Shown: positions 35,622 through 44,968 of the stretch, one piece after another | Position numbering within the stretch: the stretch's first letter is position 1 | How the letters are laid out: each line of letters opens with the position of its first letter | Assembly: GCF_021147775.1 (NCBI RefSeq) | Contig: NZ_JAGTPK010000026.1 | Coordinates: 1-64,000, forward strand | DNA from: Pseudomonas californiensis | GTDB lineage: Bacteria; Pseudomonadota; Gammaproteobacteria; Pseudomonadales; Pseudomonadaceae | Direction of reading: 5' to 3' | Length of the DNA: 64,000 bases | Notes under the pieces: generated by a model | The model's input: the letters and a program-made list of their open reading frames with translations, nothing else | The model's database searches: none | What the model was told of the DNA's origin: nothing | Program-made: the position numbers and the translations under genes

Positions 35622-36386
35622 TCAGTTTTGTGATTTGCTGGTGAAGGTGGCAAGCGACGCCGGTGCGCTGCCAATCACTCTCGCAGGTGAACCGGCTACA
35701 ACAGTGCCCGCCTCGACCGGCTTGAGCACCACCGCCCCGGCCGCCACGATGGCGCGCTCGCCCACCTCGATGTTGCCCAGCACTGTGGCGCCTGCGCAGA
35801 CCAGTGCGCCCCGGCGGATTTTCGGATGACGATCACCGGCTTCACTGAGCGTGCTGCCCAGCGTCACGCCGTGCCAGAGACTGACCTCGTCTTCGACCAC
35901 AGCGGTTTCACCGATCACCAGGCCGATGCCGTGGTCGACGAACAACGCTTTGCCAAGCCGGGCCGCCGGGTGAATATCAATGGCCCAGGTATTCGCTGAC
36001 CAGTTCTGCAACAGAACGGCACTCTGCACGTCACCGTCGTTCCACAACGCATGAGCGATACGGTAGGCCTGCACGGCCTGAATGCCGCGAAAGGTCAGAA
36101 AAGCCGTCAGGTGATCGGGACACGCCGGGTTGACGACAACCAGATGGTTGATATCTGCCGCTGCCGATTCGGCAATCAGCGGGTGCGCTTGAAGGATGCC
36201 GTTGAACCAGTCCTGCAGGTCCACTCCGCAGGCTTTTTCCAGCAGCTGATGAGCCAGGTTGGAGGCCAGCGCGGATTCAAAGGTTGAGTGACCATCGATG
36301 CGCAGCTGCGTGTAGAGGCGCAGCGCCGGGTTTCGCTCTCCAAGCTGCTGGGCCTGTTGCCGTAAACGCTGCCAAAGATCCTTCAT
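35622..36386 (-). CDS. Serine O-acetyltransferase-like protein
   Basis: The 254-residue enzyme has an N-terminal helical domain and a left-handed beta-helix with hexapeptide repeats; DIHPAARLGKALFVDHGIGL and VSLWHGVTLGST are the CysE active-site segments (His in FVDHG and in LWHGV). It acetylates L-serine or a related substrate. AGAGGACAG precedes ATG 36386. As first gene of a catabolic-looking operon it is unlikely to be the housekeeping cysE. It is divergent from a LysR gene with about 106 bases between starts. Confidence 0.82.
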   Translation of the reverse strand: MKDLWQRLRQQAQQLGERNPALRLYTQLRIDGHSTFESALASNLAHQLLEKACGVDLQDWFNGILQAHPLIAESAAADINHLVVVNPACPDHLTAFLTFRGIQAVQAYRIAHALWNDGDVQSAVLLQNWSANTWAIDIHPAARLGKALFVDHGIGLVIGETAVVEDEVSLWHGVTLGSTLSEAGDRHPKIRRGALVCAGATVLGNIEVGERAIVAAGAVVLKPVEAGTVVAGSPARVIGSAPASLATFTSKSQN

Positions 36387-36492
36387 ACGCTGTCCTCTGT
36401 GCTGATGGTTCGAGTATGGACAGCGCTCTCCCCTCTCAGCAATAATCCCCAAATTGAATTTATGTTGCCTTTATCGCAACACAGGAAAACCC

Positions 36493-37398
36493 ATGAGCCT
36501 GGTGCAAGATCGTCGGATTCTGTATTTCTTCGAGGCCGTCAGACTGGGCAGCGTTCGAGCAGCTGCAGACTTTCTCAACGTGGCGCCTTCGGCGGTCAGC
36601 CGCCAGATCGCGCAACTGGAACAGGAGCTGGGCTCGCCACTGCTTGAGCGGCATCGCCGTGGCGTCAAGCCCACCGAGGCGGGTGACAAGGTGCTGGCGT
36701 ATTACCGGCAACGCTTGACCCAGCAGGAAGTCCTGCTGGATTCCATTCAAGCCTTGCGTGGCCTGCACAGCGGCTCGGTGACACTGGTGTCCGGGGAAGG
36801 CTTTCTGGAAAGCCTGGCGCAACCGCTGGCGAAGTTTTCGGCGCTGTATCCGCGTATCGAGCTGATCGTGAACGTTTGCGGCAGCAACGAGGTGATTCGT
36901 CAGGTCGTTGAAGACGAAGCGCACATCGGGCTGGTGTTCAACCCGGCCGCCGATCCAAAAATCCGCTCACATGCACATCAGCGCCAGCCGGTGTGCGTGA
37001 TCACCGCGCCGGGCCATCCGCTGGCCGAGCAGGCGGGCCCCATCGAATTGAAAGCACTGGACGACTATCGACTGGCGTTGCCAGCCGTGTCCTACGGTAT
37101 TCGGCAGATTCTGCTCGAAGCTGAACACCAGTTGGGGATCACGGTTCAGCCGACCCTGACCTGCAGCACCTTCGCCATGCTCAAGCATTTCGCCATGCAG
37201 GGCGGCGTCACGCTGCTGCCGACCTTTGTCGTGGAAGATGAGGTCAAGACCGGCAAACTGCTGGCGCTGCCGTTGCAGCATGAAGTGTTCAGCAGCCCAC
37301 AAACCCATCTGATCAGCCGATTGGGTCGCCAGCTCAGCGTCGGCGCCAGCCGCTTGATGGGCATGCTGTTGCAGGACATGACCGCGTTCAGGAACTGA
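36493..37398 (+). CDS. LysR-family regulator of the divergent operon (candidate)
   Basis: The 301-residue protein has a LysR HTH (LGSVRAAADFLNVAPSAVS, QIAQLEQELGSPLLERHRR) and a full effector-binding domain. AGGAAAACCC places the start at 36493 (MSLVQDRRIL). Divergent position suggests it activates the five-gene operon at 31126-36386. Effector unknown. The 284 bases after its stop contain no supported gene. Confidence 0.83.
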   Translation: MSLVQDRRILYFFEAVRLGSVRAAADFLNVAPSAVSRQIAQLEQELGSPLLERHRRGVKPTEAGDKVLAYYRQRLTQQEVLLDSIQALRGLHSGSVTLVSGEGFLESLAQPLAKFSALYPRIELIVNVCGSNEVIRQVVEDEAHIGLVFNPAADPKIRSHAHQRQPVCVITAPGHPLAEQAGPIELKALDDYRLALPAVSYGIRQILLEAEHQLGITVQPTLTCSTFAMLKHFAMQGGVTLLPTFVVEDEVKTGKLLALPLQHEVFSSPQTHLISRLGRQLSVGASRLMGMLLQDMTAFRN

Positions 37399-37682
37399 TC
37401 CCACAGCACCGGCCAGCCAGAGTCTCAACGCCAGGTCGCTCTGCCTGCAGGCAGCCGAAAGCGCGCACTCTTGTACAAGCGCTGCTCGCTTTTCTTCAGC
37501 GGCGCTCTCCTCGGCAGACACTTCGGCCAACTGTCGCCGGGCCACTCTGCGCCTCGTCCAGGCCTCGCCGACCTGCACATTACCGCTAGTCCAGCCTGTT
37601 TAAAAAACGCTGAACCAACACAACGCCTCGCCGCTCATCTGAAGTGACAGACAATATTTCTCGATCACGCTGAGGACTCCCC

Positions 37683-38912
37683 ATGAGAGCGTTGACCTAC
37701 CACGGCGCACACAATGTCAAAGTCGACACGGTGCCGGACCCGGTAATAGAGCAAGCCGATGACATCATCCTGCGCGTAACGGCAACGGCCATATGCGGCT
37801 CTGACCTGCACTTGTATCGCGGCAAGATTCCGACTGTGGAACACGGCGACATCTTCGGCCACGAGTTCATGGGCATCGTCGAGGAAACCGGCTCTGCAGT
37901 GACCAACGTGCAGCGCGGCGACCGGGTGGTAATTCCGTTCGTGATCGCCTGTGGTTCGTGTTTCTTCTGCAATCAGGACCTGTTTGCCGCCTGCGAAACC
38001 ACCAATACCGGACGCGGTGCGATCCTCAATAAAAAGTCCATACCGCCAGGTGCCGCCCTGTTCGGCTTCAGTCATCTGTACGGTGGCGTTCCCGGCGGGC
38101 AGGCCGAATACGTAAGGGTACCCAAAGCCAATGTCGGCCCCTTCAAAGTGCCCGGCACGCTGGCTGACGAGAAGGTCCTGTTCCTTTCCGACATCCTCCC
38201 TACTGCCTGGCAGGCGGTGACCAACGCCGGTATCGGCCAAGGGTCAAGCGTGGCCATCTACGGCGCAGGCCCGGTCGGACTGATGAGCGCGGCGTGCGCC
38301 CGAATGCTGGGTGCCGAGCGGATTTTCATGGTCGATCATCATCCTTACCGACTGGCCTATGCGCAGCGCACTTACGGCGTGATCCCGATCAATTTCGATG
38401 AAGACGATGACCCCGCCGACACCATCATTCGCCAGACGCCCGGCATGCGCGGCGTGGACGGTGTGGTCGACGCAGTCGGCTTCGAAGCCAAGGGCAGCAC
38501 CACTGAAACGGTACTTGCCACGTTGAAGCTGGAAGGCAGCAGCGGCAAGGCCCTGCGCCAGTGCATCGCGACGGTCAGGCGCGGCGGCGTGGTCAGCGTA
38601 CCCGGCGTTTACGCAGGCTTCATTCACGGTTTCATGTTCGGTGACGCCTTCGACAAGGGCCTGACCTTCAAGATGGGCCAGACCCACGTGCAACGCTTCA
38701 TGCCCGAGTTGCTGGAGCACATCGAGGCGGGTCGACTCGCCCCCGAGGCGATCATTACCCACCGGCTTTCGCTGGAGGATGCCGCCATGGGCTACAAGAT
38801 TTTCGACAAGAAAGAAGAAGACTGTCGCAAGGTCATTCTGACGCCGGGCAGCAGCACGATCACGTTACCCGAGACGGAAACGCAAACACTGGCGGGCGTC
38901 CCGGCGGTTTGA
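37683..38912 (+). CDS. Zinc-dependent alcohol dehydrogenase (formaldehyde-dehydrogenase-like)
   Basis: The 409-residue MDR-family enzyme has the catalytic zinc site (AICGSDLHLY, GHEFMGIVEE), structural-zinc-like cysteines CGSCFFCNQDLFAAC, and Rossmann motif VAIYGAGPVGLMSA. Length and the KGSTTETV insertion region match glutathione-independent formaldehyde-dehydrogenase-like proteins. GAGGACTCCCC precedes the ATG. The substrate is not determinable. A small membrane protein gene follows 17 bases later. Confidence 0.87.
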   Translation: MRALTYHGAHNVKVDTVPDPVIEQADDIILRVTATAICGSDLHLYRGKIPTVEHGDIFGHEFMGIVEETGSAVTNVQRGDRVVIPFVIACGSCFFCNQDLFAACETTNTGRGAILNKKSIPPGAALFGFSHLYGGVPGGQAEYVRVPKANVGPFKVPGTLADEKVLFLSDILPTAWQAVTNAGIGQGSSVAIYGAGPVGLMSAACARMLGAERIFMVDHHPYRLAYAQRTYGVIPINFDEDDDPADTIIRQTPGMRGVDGVVDAVGFEAKGSTTETVLATLKLEGSSGKALRQCIATVRRGGVVSVPGVYAGFIHGFMFGDAFDKGLTFKMGQTHVQRFMPELLEHIEAGRLAPEAIITHRLSLEDAAMGYKIFDKKEEDCRKVILTPGSSTITLPETETQTLAGVPAV

Positions 38913-38929
38913 CAAAAAGGAGGCACAAG

Positions 38930-39154
38930 ATGGAAGCGTACATGGTGTTCTGGATCGCCACGGCGGTTGTTGTTCTGTTACTGGACGTCTGGGTGATCTA
39001 TAGCGTTTCGCGGTCAACCAAGTCGGCAGGAACCAAGGCTGGCTGGGCACTGCTGATACTGGCATTGCCGGTCATCGGCGCCGCCATCTGGGGCGTAAGC
39101 GGCCCGCGTGGTGTGGTCGAGCCGCCGACATCCAACGAGCACAGCAAGGGCTAG
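38930..39154 (+). CDS. Small two-helix membrane protein (phospholipase D N-terminal-like)
   Basis: The 74-residue protein has hydrophobic segments at about residues 5-22 and 37-56, the second with LLILALPVIGAAIWGV, a pattern of PLDc_N domain proteins. A strong AAGGAGG lies eight bases before ATG 38930, which rules out the longer in-frame start. It follows the alcohol dehydrogenase gene closely. Role unknown. Confidence 0.75.
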   Translation: MEAYMVFWIATAVVVLLLDVWVIYSVSRSTKSAGTKAGWALLILALPVIGAAIWGVSGPRGVVEPPTSNEHSKG

Positions 39155-39202
39155 GAGTCCGGGCATATGGCCTGACGTCTACGCCAGGCCTGCGCGTGTG
39201 GA

Positions 39203-39934
39203 TCAGCGACCGAGGTAGGCAAACCGACCCTTGAACGGCTTGCCAATCGGGTCAGCAAGATCGCCGTGTTTGCTGGTGGTCAATCCGAGATCCACCAGGG
39301 ACTCTGCAAGCTTGACCGCTGCTGCGACGCCGTCAATCACCGGCAGACCTGTGGCTTCGCTCAGTTGGCGACCCAGATCAGCCATGCCGCCGCAGCCCAG
39401 CACGATGGCACCTGCGCCCTCTTCATCACGCGCGCGCAGGGCCTGCTCGGCCATGCACTCGATCAACTCAGGGCCGCTTTCTTCAAGCGCCAGCACTGGC
39501 AGATCAATACAGCGCACCGACGTGCACAGCCCGGCGAAACCGTAACGCTGCAGCAAGTGCTCAGCAATGATGCGGGTGCGGGTCAGCGTCGTGACCACCG
39601 CAAACCGTGTAGAAACAAGACTGGCCATATGAAAGGCAGCCTCGGCAATGCCGATCACCGGCGCGCTGGCACATTCGCGAGCGGCCAGCAGACCTGGGTC
39701 GCCGAAGCAGGCAATGATGTGCGCGTCGACCTGCTGCTCACGACCCTTGCGCACTTCATCCAGTACGCCAAGCGTGGCAATCGCCTCATCAAAATGACCT
39801 TCGATGGACACCGGACCATCGGCGGGGCTGCACGCGATGATGGTCGTACCGGGACGCGCCACGGCCTGCGCCGCCAGCCCCATCTTGTGGGTCATCGCGT
39901 CGCTGGTGTTAGGGTTGATCAGTTGAATACGCAC
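39203..39934 (-). CDS. Asp/Glu-racemase-superfamily hydantoin/allantoin racemase
   Basis: The 243-residue protein has the two cysteines of cofactor-independent racemases at Cys76 (IIACFGDPG) and Cys181 (IVLGCGGM), and the N-terminal LINPNTSDAMT typical of HyuE/HpxA-type hydantoin and allantoin racemases. It starts at GTG with AGGAGG upstream and lies 12 bases after the stop of the GntR gene, forming a two-gene unit. The divergent NCS1 permease supports uptake and racemisation of a hydantoin or ureide, but no hydantoinase is in the window. Confidence 0.85.
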   Translation of the reverse strand: MRIQLINPNTSDAMTHKMGLAAQAVARPGTTIIACSPADGPVSIEGHFDEAIATLGVLDEVRKGREQQVDAHIIACFGDPGLLAARECASAPVIGIAEAAFHMASLVSTRFAVVTTLTRTRIIAEHLLQRYGFAGLCTSVRCIDLPVLALEESGPELIECMAEQALRARDEEGAGAIVLGCGGMADLGRQLSEATGLPVIDGVAAAVKLAESLVDLGLTTSKHGDLADPIGKPFKGRFAYLGR

Positions 39935-39946
39935 CGGGCCTCCTGA

Positions 39947-40684
39947 TTAGCGCCGTTTGAAAATGCTGTGAAAATCCACTGTTTCGCTGACCGGCTCGTC
40001 GACCTGGAGACTGGCGCGGATCCGACGCAAATGTTCGGCCATCCAGGCCCGTGCAGCTTCGCCCTGCCCGGTTTCAAGCAGTGTCAGCAAGTCCACATGC
40101 TCGCCGCAGTCACACCCCACGCTACGACGGGAACCGTAGACCGCCACGATCAGCGACGAACGCGTGGTCAGGTGCGCGACCTGCTCGGTCAACACCTGGT
40201 TGCCTGCCAGTGCAGCCAACTGCACGTGAAACCGCGCTGACAGCTGAATCGCCTGGCTGTGGTGCCCGGCATTCTGTGCCTCATGCTCCTTGTCGCAGAG
40301 CGTGCGCAGCGCCTCGAGACGCTGGCCGCTGACCCGCTCTGCGATGCAATCCATCAACGCCGGTTCGATCAACTGCCGGGCGCCCAGTACATCCTGAGCT
40401 TCCTGCGCCGAAGGCTGGGCGACTTCGGCGCCACGCTTGGGCCGTAACGTCACCAGACGTTCCAGCGCCAGGCGCTGCAAGACCTTGCGAATGCCGGTAC
40501 GGCTGATCTCGAACACTTCGGCCAGTGCGTCTTCAGGCAAACGGGTGCCGGGAGCGAGACGATGCTCGACGATGGCTTCCAGTACGTGCTGGTAGATCTG
40601 TTCGTCGCGGCCTTTCTCATCGGCATCGGGCGTCAAGAATAAAGGTGCGCTGGCAGATCGTGGCATTGATAGGGGCATGGGCAT
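39947..40684 (-). CDS. GntR/FCD-family regulator
   Basis: The 245-residue protein has a GntR winged HTH (EQIYQHVLEAIVEHRLAPGT, FEISRTGIRKVLQRLALE) and an FCD effector domain. Start 40684 (MPMPLSMPR) is preferred; an extension to 40837 would include a region with an operator. A GATCGTATACAA sequence lies 21 bases upstream and another in front of the divergent permease, which points to autoregulation and joint control. Confidence 0.83.
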   Translation of the reverse strand: MPMPLSMPRSASAPLFLTPDADEKGRDEQIYQHVLEAIVEHRLAPGTRLPEDALAEVFEISRTGIRKVLQRLALERLVTLRPKRGAEVAQPSAQEAQDVLGARQLIEPALMDCIAERVSGQRLEALRTLCDKEHEAQNAGHHSQAIQLSARFHVQLAALAGNQVLTEQVAHLTTRSSLIVAVYGSRRSVGCDCGEHVDLLTLLETGQGEAARAWMAEHLRRIRASLQVDEPVSETVDFHSIFKRR

Positions 40685-40704
40685 CACATCGCTCGGGTGA
40701 ATCA

Positions 40705-40717
40705 GATCGTATACAAG
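40705..40717. promoter_or_regulatory. Candidate GntR operator upstream of the FCD regulator gene
   Basis: GATCGTATACAAG occupies 40705-40717, about 20 bases before the regulator start. The core TATCGTATAC-like palindrome GTATAC is shared with the site at 40960-40972. FCD regulators usually bind short palindromes of this kind. Confidence 0.5.
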
Positions 40718-40959
40718 AATAGTGCCCGATGTATCCGTCAGTGAATAGCGCAATATCGATATGCCTGGGGCCACTGGCTGGACTTGCACCGAATCAGGCG
40801 CACCGTTAACGGGCAAAAGCGCCCTGTTTACGTGCACAAGACCGCCACTGGCATCTTTGACTGACCTGTCAGGTTCTTGCGTCTGGATGCCTGACCCATA
40901 AGGGCTGCGACGCCAAACCCTCTGAAAAAAAAAGCGAATGGCACATGTCTTGCGTACAC

Positions 40960-40972
40960 GATCGTATACAAA
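40960..40972. promoter_or_regulatory. Candidate GntR operator upstream of the NCS1 permease gene
   Basis: GATCGTATACAAA at 40960-40972 lies 54 bases before the permease start and matches the site at 40705-40717 in 12 of 13 positions. A partial copy (GATCGTAC) follows at 40981-40988. Placement fits a repressor site over the promoter. Confidence 0.5.
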
Positions 40973-41025
40973 AAAATAATGATCGTACCCCGATAAAGCA
41001 ACAACTCAACAGAGGGAGCCACGCA

Positions 41026-42477
41026 ATGGAAGATCAACGTCCGGCCGGATACAGCCCGCGCCTGCACAACCATGATTTGGGACCGGTCCCGCAGAAATGG
41101 ACCTGGTACAACATTCTGGCGTTCTGGATGAGCGACGTGCACAGCGTCGGCGGTTATGTCTTTGCTGCCAGCCTGTTTGCACTGGGTCTGGCCAGTTGGC
41201 AGGTTCTGATCGCCCTGTTGGTCGGTATCTGCATCATTCAAGTCATCGCCAATCTGGTCGCAAAGCCCAGCCAGCAAGCTGCCGTGCCGTATCCGGTGAT
41301 CTGCCGACTGGCATTCGGGGTGTTTGGCGCGAACATTCCCGCCATCATTCGCGGCCTGATCGCAGTCGCGTGGTACGGCATTCAGACTTACCTGGCGTCG
41401 AGCGCACTGGTCATCGTGGTACTGCGCTTTTTTCCTGAACTGGCTGCCTACCAGAGCGTGACCTTTCTCGGCCTTTCCTGGCTTGGCTGGTTTGGCTTTC
41501 TGGCGCTGTGGGTTGTCCAGGCGGCGGTATTCTGGACCGGTATGGAGTCGATCAGACGCTTTATCGACTGGGCAGGCCCGGCAGTCTACGCAGTGATGTT
41601 CGCGCTGGCGGGCTGGATCGTCTGGCGTGCAGGCTGGGACAACATCAGCTTTACCCTGGCTGAAAAGGAATTGTCAGGCTGGGCAGCGTTTGGGCAAGTG
41701 GTCATGGCCATCGCTCTGGTAGTGTCGTACTTCTCCGGGCCGACCCTGAACTTCGGAGACTTCAGCCGTTACTGCCGCAGCATGGCGGACGTGCGCCGTG
41801 GCAACTTCTGGGGTTTGCCGATCAACTTTCTGGCCTTTTCGCTGGTCACCGTGGTGATCGTTTCCGGGACACTGCCGATTTTTGGTGAAATGATCCACGA
41901 CCCGATTGCTACCGTGGCACGCATCGACAACACCACGGCCGTGCTGCTGGGCGCCTTTACCTTTGTCACCGCCACGGTCGGCATCAATATCGTGGCCAAC
42001 TTCGTCTCCCCGGCTTTCGATTTCGCCAACGTGGCACCCAGCCGTATCAGCTGGCGCGCGGGCGGCATGATTGCCGCCGTGGCCTCGATCTTCATTACGC
42101 CATGGAACCTGTTCAACAACCCGGAAGTCATCCACTACACCCTGGATGTACTTGCCGCCTGCATTGGCCCGTTGTTCGGCATCCTTCTGGTGGACTACTA
42201 CCTGATCAAGAAACAGCAGATCGACGTGGACGCCCTGTTCAACGACACCCCGAGTGGTCGTTACTGGTACACCAACGGCGTGAACTGGGTCGCGGTGAAA
42301 GCGCTGGTACTGACCGCGCTGGTCGGGCTGTGCTTCACCTTTATCGAGTGGTTTCAGCCGATCGCCAACTTCGCCTGGTTCACGGGCTGTATTCTGGGCG
42401 GCGCGCTGTTTTATGCGATGACGCGCTGGGCACCGGTTCAGGCTGCCAATATGGCCGCACCTGTCGTACAGAGCTGA
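41026..42477 (+). CDS. NCS1-family nucleobase/hydantoin/allantoin permease
   Basis: The 483-residue transporter has twelve membrane helices and NCS1 marks: NILAFWMSDVHSVGGYVFAA at helix 1 and the WTGMESIRRFIDWAGPA segment. The Asn/Trp-rich helix 1 is typical of PucI/Mhp1-type carriers. AGAGGGAG precedes ATG 41026. Together with the divergent FCD regulator and racemase it forms a hydantoin/ureide uptake and use group. A 9-bp-stem hairpin follows its stop. Confidence 0.88.
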   Translation: MEDQRPAGYSPRLHNHDLGPVPQKWTWYNILAFWMSDVHSVGGYVFAASLFALGLASWQVLIALLVGICIIQVIANLVAKPSQQAAVPYPVICRLAFGVFGANIPAIIRGLIAVAWYGIQTYLASSALVIVVLRFFPELAAYQSVTFLGLSWLGWFGFLALWVVQAAVFWTGMESIRRFIDWAGPAVYAVMFALAGWIVWRAGWDNISFTLAEKELSGWAAFGQVVMAIALVVSYFSGPTLNFGDFSRYCRSMADVRRGNFWGLPINFLAFSLVTVVIVSGTLPIFGEMIHDPIATVARIDNTTAVLLGAFTFVTATVGINIVANFVSPAFDFANVAPSRISWRAGGMIAAVASIFITPWNLFNNPEVIHYTLDVLAACIGPLFGILLVDYYLIKKQQIDVDALFNDTPSGRYWYTNGVNWVAVKALVLTALVGLCFTFIEWFQPIANFAWFTGCILGGALFYAMTRWAPVQAANMAAPVVQS

Positions 42478-42839
42478 TAGCGGGTCAATCAAATCAGCAG
42501 ACTGGATCGATACTGATCCAGTCGTGCTTTGCAAGGCCCCCGTGTCGTCGATTACCGGCTCAAAACCCTCACCGGATTGCCCTCAGCACTCAGACTGAAT
42601 GTCCTCCTGCGCTACAAAATCCCTCTCGACGCATCTCTGCAGACCGCGCAAGTCCTGCCCCACGAGAATTTGATACTGTTTTAATATCATTTTTGGAGCG
42701 ACGCTATAAGATGATGGACTGTCACTGACTCCGTTAGTGCTTGATCGAATAAAAGCGTTCAACTCGATACAACTTTTCAGCGTCAAGATTGCCTTATGAC
42801 TGTGACTTTGCGAACCCAGCGCCTGGATGAGTCAACAGT
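42478..42839. other. 362-base intergenic region with a hairpin after the permease gene
   Basis: GACTGGATC (42500-42508) pairs with GATCCAGTC (42515-42523) across six bases, 23 bases after the permease stop, a plausible transcription end although the T-run after it is weak. The segment 42665-42790 is AT-rich and may hold the promoter of the hybrid kinase gene. No gene could be supported. Confidence 0.5.
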
Positions 42840-44927
42840 ATGAACAGTGATGTGCCCGGCTACCGCCAGACAAATTCGGATTTATCGAGGTCTCCCGTCC
42901 AGGAGACCTCCGAACGGCTGCAGTTGGCGCTGGACTCAGGCGCTCTGGTAGGCACGTGGGTGTGGGATGCCGCAGCTGATCGATTGATTGCCGATGAGTG
43001 GTTTGCGCGCTCTTTCGGTTTGTCTGCAGAACGCTGCCGCGAAGGCTTGCCACTCGAGGTGGTCATGTCCTCCATTCACCCGGACGATCTTGCCAGAGTC
43101 GAGCAGGCCATCAGTGATGCGCTTAGGAGCAGCAACTCCTACCGGTGCGATTACCGGGTACTTCAGAGCGATGGCGCCTATCGATGGGTCGAAGCAAGCG
43201 GCCGTATTGAACGTGATGCTCACGGCAATCCGACTCGGTGCCCGGGCGTGCTGCTGGATATTGATGCTCGACGCAGCGCCGAAGCAGAGCGGGACCGTCT
43301 CAATTCCCTGCTCGAAATATTTACCGCTGCCGTGCCTGGCGTGGTTTACGCCAAGGATCTCGAAGGACGGATGCTGGTCGCCAACAAGGGCACCGCCGAC
43401 CTGATTGGCAAGCCGCCCGAGTATTTCGTCGGCAAGACGGACCTCGAGTTTCTCGACGACAAGTCCCAGGCGCGCACCATCATGGAAACCGACCGCCGGA
43501 TCATGAACAGCAGGGTGGGCGAACAGATCGAAGAGGCAGTCAACCTGCCGGACGGTTCGGCTGCCACATGGCTGTCGATCAAGGCACCGCTGCTCGATGA
43601 CAAGGGTGAAGTCATCGGTCTGATCGGCTCATCCATGGATGTAACGGCGCGCAAACTTGCCGAAGAGTCGGTACGCGAGCTCAATCAGACGCTGGAGCAA
43701 CGCATCGAACAGGCCGTCCGTGAGCGCGAACAGATTGAAGAGGCACTGCGTCACTCACAGAAGATGGACGCGGTTGGGCAGTTGACCGGCGGTATCGCTC
43801 ACGATTTCAATAACTTGCTCGCCGGTATTTCTGGCAGCCTCGAACTGATTACCAAGCGGCTCGCCCAAGGCCGGGCGGCAGATGTCGAGCGCTACGTCTC
43901 TGTCGCACAGGGGGCCGTGCGTCGTGCTGCTTCGCTCACCCATCGCCTGTTGGCCTTCTCCCGCCGCCAGACCCTGTCGCCCGAAGTGACTGACGTCAAT
44001 GCGTTGATTCTGGACATGAAGGAGTTGATTGCTCGTACCGTCGGCCCGGCGATAGAGATACAAGTGGTTGCCCATGATGATCTTTGGCCCGCGCTGATCG
44101 ATCACGCCCAGCTCGAAAGCTCACTGTTGAACCTGTGCCTGAACGCCCGCGATGCCATGCCCAACGGTGGGCGGATCATTATAGAAACCGCGAACCTGTC
44201 GCTTGATGAATGCATCGACCCGGATCATGGCGTCGCGCCGGGAGATCACCTGAGCATTCGGGTGACAGACAACGGCACCGGCATGAGCCCGGAAGTGGCT
44301 GCCAAGGCGTTTGAACCGTTCTTCACCACCAAACCGATTGGTGCGGGAACAGGGCTTGGCCTGTCCATGGTGTATGGCTTCGTTCGTCAGTCCGGCGGGC
44401 AGATCAAAGTCGAGTCGGCGCAGGGCAAAGGCACCAGCGTCGTCATGCACTTGCCTCGTCATGCGGTGGATACGGTATTAGCCGTCCCGGAGGTGGTCGT
44501 GACGAACGAGCCGCCACCCAGCGCCGGGGAGACGGTACTGGTCGTCGACGACGAGCCATCGGTGCGGATGCTCGTCGCCGAGGTCATCGTCGGTCTTGGT
44601 TACACCTGTATCGAAGCAGCCGACGCGCAAGGCGGTCTGCAGGTTCTGCAATCGGACACGCGCATCGACCTGCTTATCACCGATGTCGGGCTGCCTGGCG
44701 GCATGAACGGCCGGGAAATGGCTGACGCAGCACGCGACAAACGACCCGGTCTGCCAACGCTGTTTATCACGGGTTACGCCAAGACATCAGTGCTGGACGG
44801 CTGTCACCTGCAGCCGTGCACGCAAGTGCTGACCAAACCGTTCGGCCTGGAAGCACTGGCGGGTCGCGTGAAGGGGCTGGTGGGTTCGACCGTCACCACT
44901 TCTCGACAACAGGGCACCGGTATCTGA
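42840..44927 (+). CDS. Soluble hybrid histidine kinase with two PAS domains and a receiver domain
   Basis: The 695-residue protein has no membrane segments. It has PAS domains at about residues 25-145 and 155-275, a coiled-coil link, a HisKA domain with His321 (GGIAHDFNNLLAGI), an ATPase domain (NLCLNARDAMPNGG, GTGLGLSM) and a C-terminal receiver with Asp615 and Lys666. The HDFNN type belongs to the HisKA subgroup often seen in PAS hybrid kinases. No LOV-type cysteine motif is visible, so the sensed signal is unknown. The start lacks a strong ribosome site. No output regulator is adjacent. Confidence 0.87.
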   Translation: MNSDVPGYRQTNSDLSRSPVQETSERLQLALDSGALVGTWVWDAAADRLIADEWFARSFGLSAERCREGLPLEVVMSSIHPDDLARVEQAISDALRSSNSYRCDYRVLQSDGAYRWVEASGRIERDAHGNPTRCPGVLLDIDARRSAEAERDRLNSLLEIFTAAVPGVVYAKDLEGRMLVANKGTADLIGKPPEYFVGKTDLEFLDDKSQARTIMETDRRIMNSRVGEQIEEAVNLPDGSAATWLSIKAPLLDDKGEVIGLIGSSMDVTARKLAEESVRELNQTLEQRIEQAVREREQIEEALRHSQKMDAVGQLTGGIAHDFNNLLAGISGSLELITKRLAQGRAADVERYVSVAQGAVRRAASLTHRLLAFSRRQTLSPEVTDVNALILDMKELIARTVGPAIEIQVVAHDDLWPALIDHAQLESSLLNLCLNARDAMPNGGRIIIETANLSLDECIDPDHGVAPGDHLSIRVTDNGTGMSPEVAAKAFEPFFTTKPIGAGTGLGLSMVYGFVRQSGGQIKVESAQGKGTSVVMHLPRHAVDTVLAVPEVVVTNEPPPSAGETVLVVDDEPSVRMLVAEVIVGLGYTCIEAADAQGGLQVLQSDTRIDLLITDVGLPGGMNGREMADAARDKRPGLPTLFITGYAKTSVLDGCHLQPCTQVLTKPFGLEALAGRVKGLVGSTVTTSRQQGTGI

Positions 44928-44968
44928 TACCAATGCTGCTGCGCTGAGAGTATTCGGGATGCAGCGCG

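Noticed and set aside
42583..42786. 67-residue minus-strand frame before the hybrid kinase gene
   Set aside because: No family features and no ribosome site; the region looks like a promoter.
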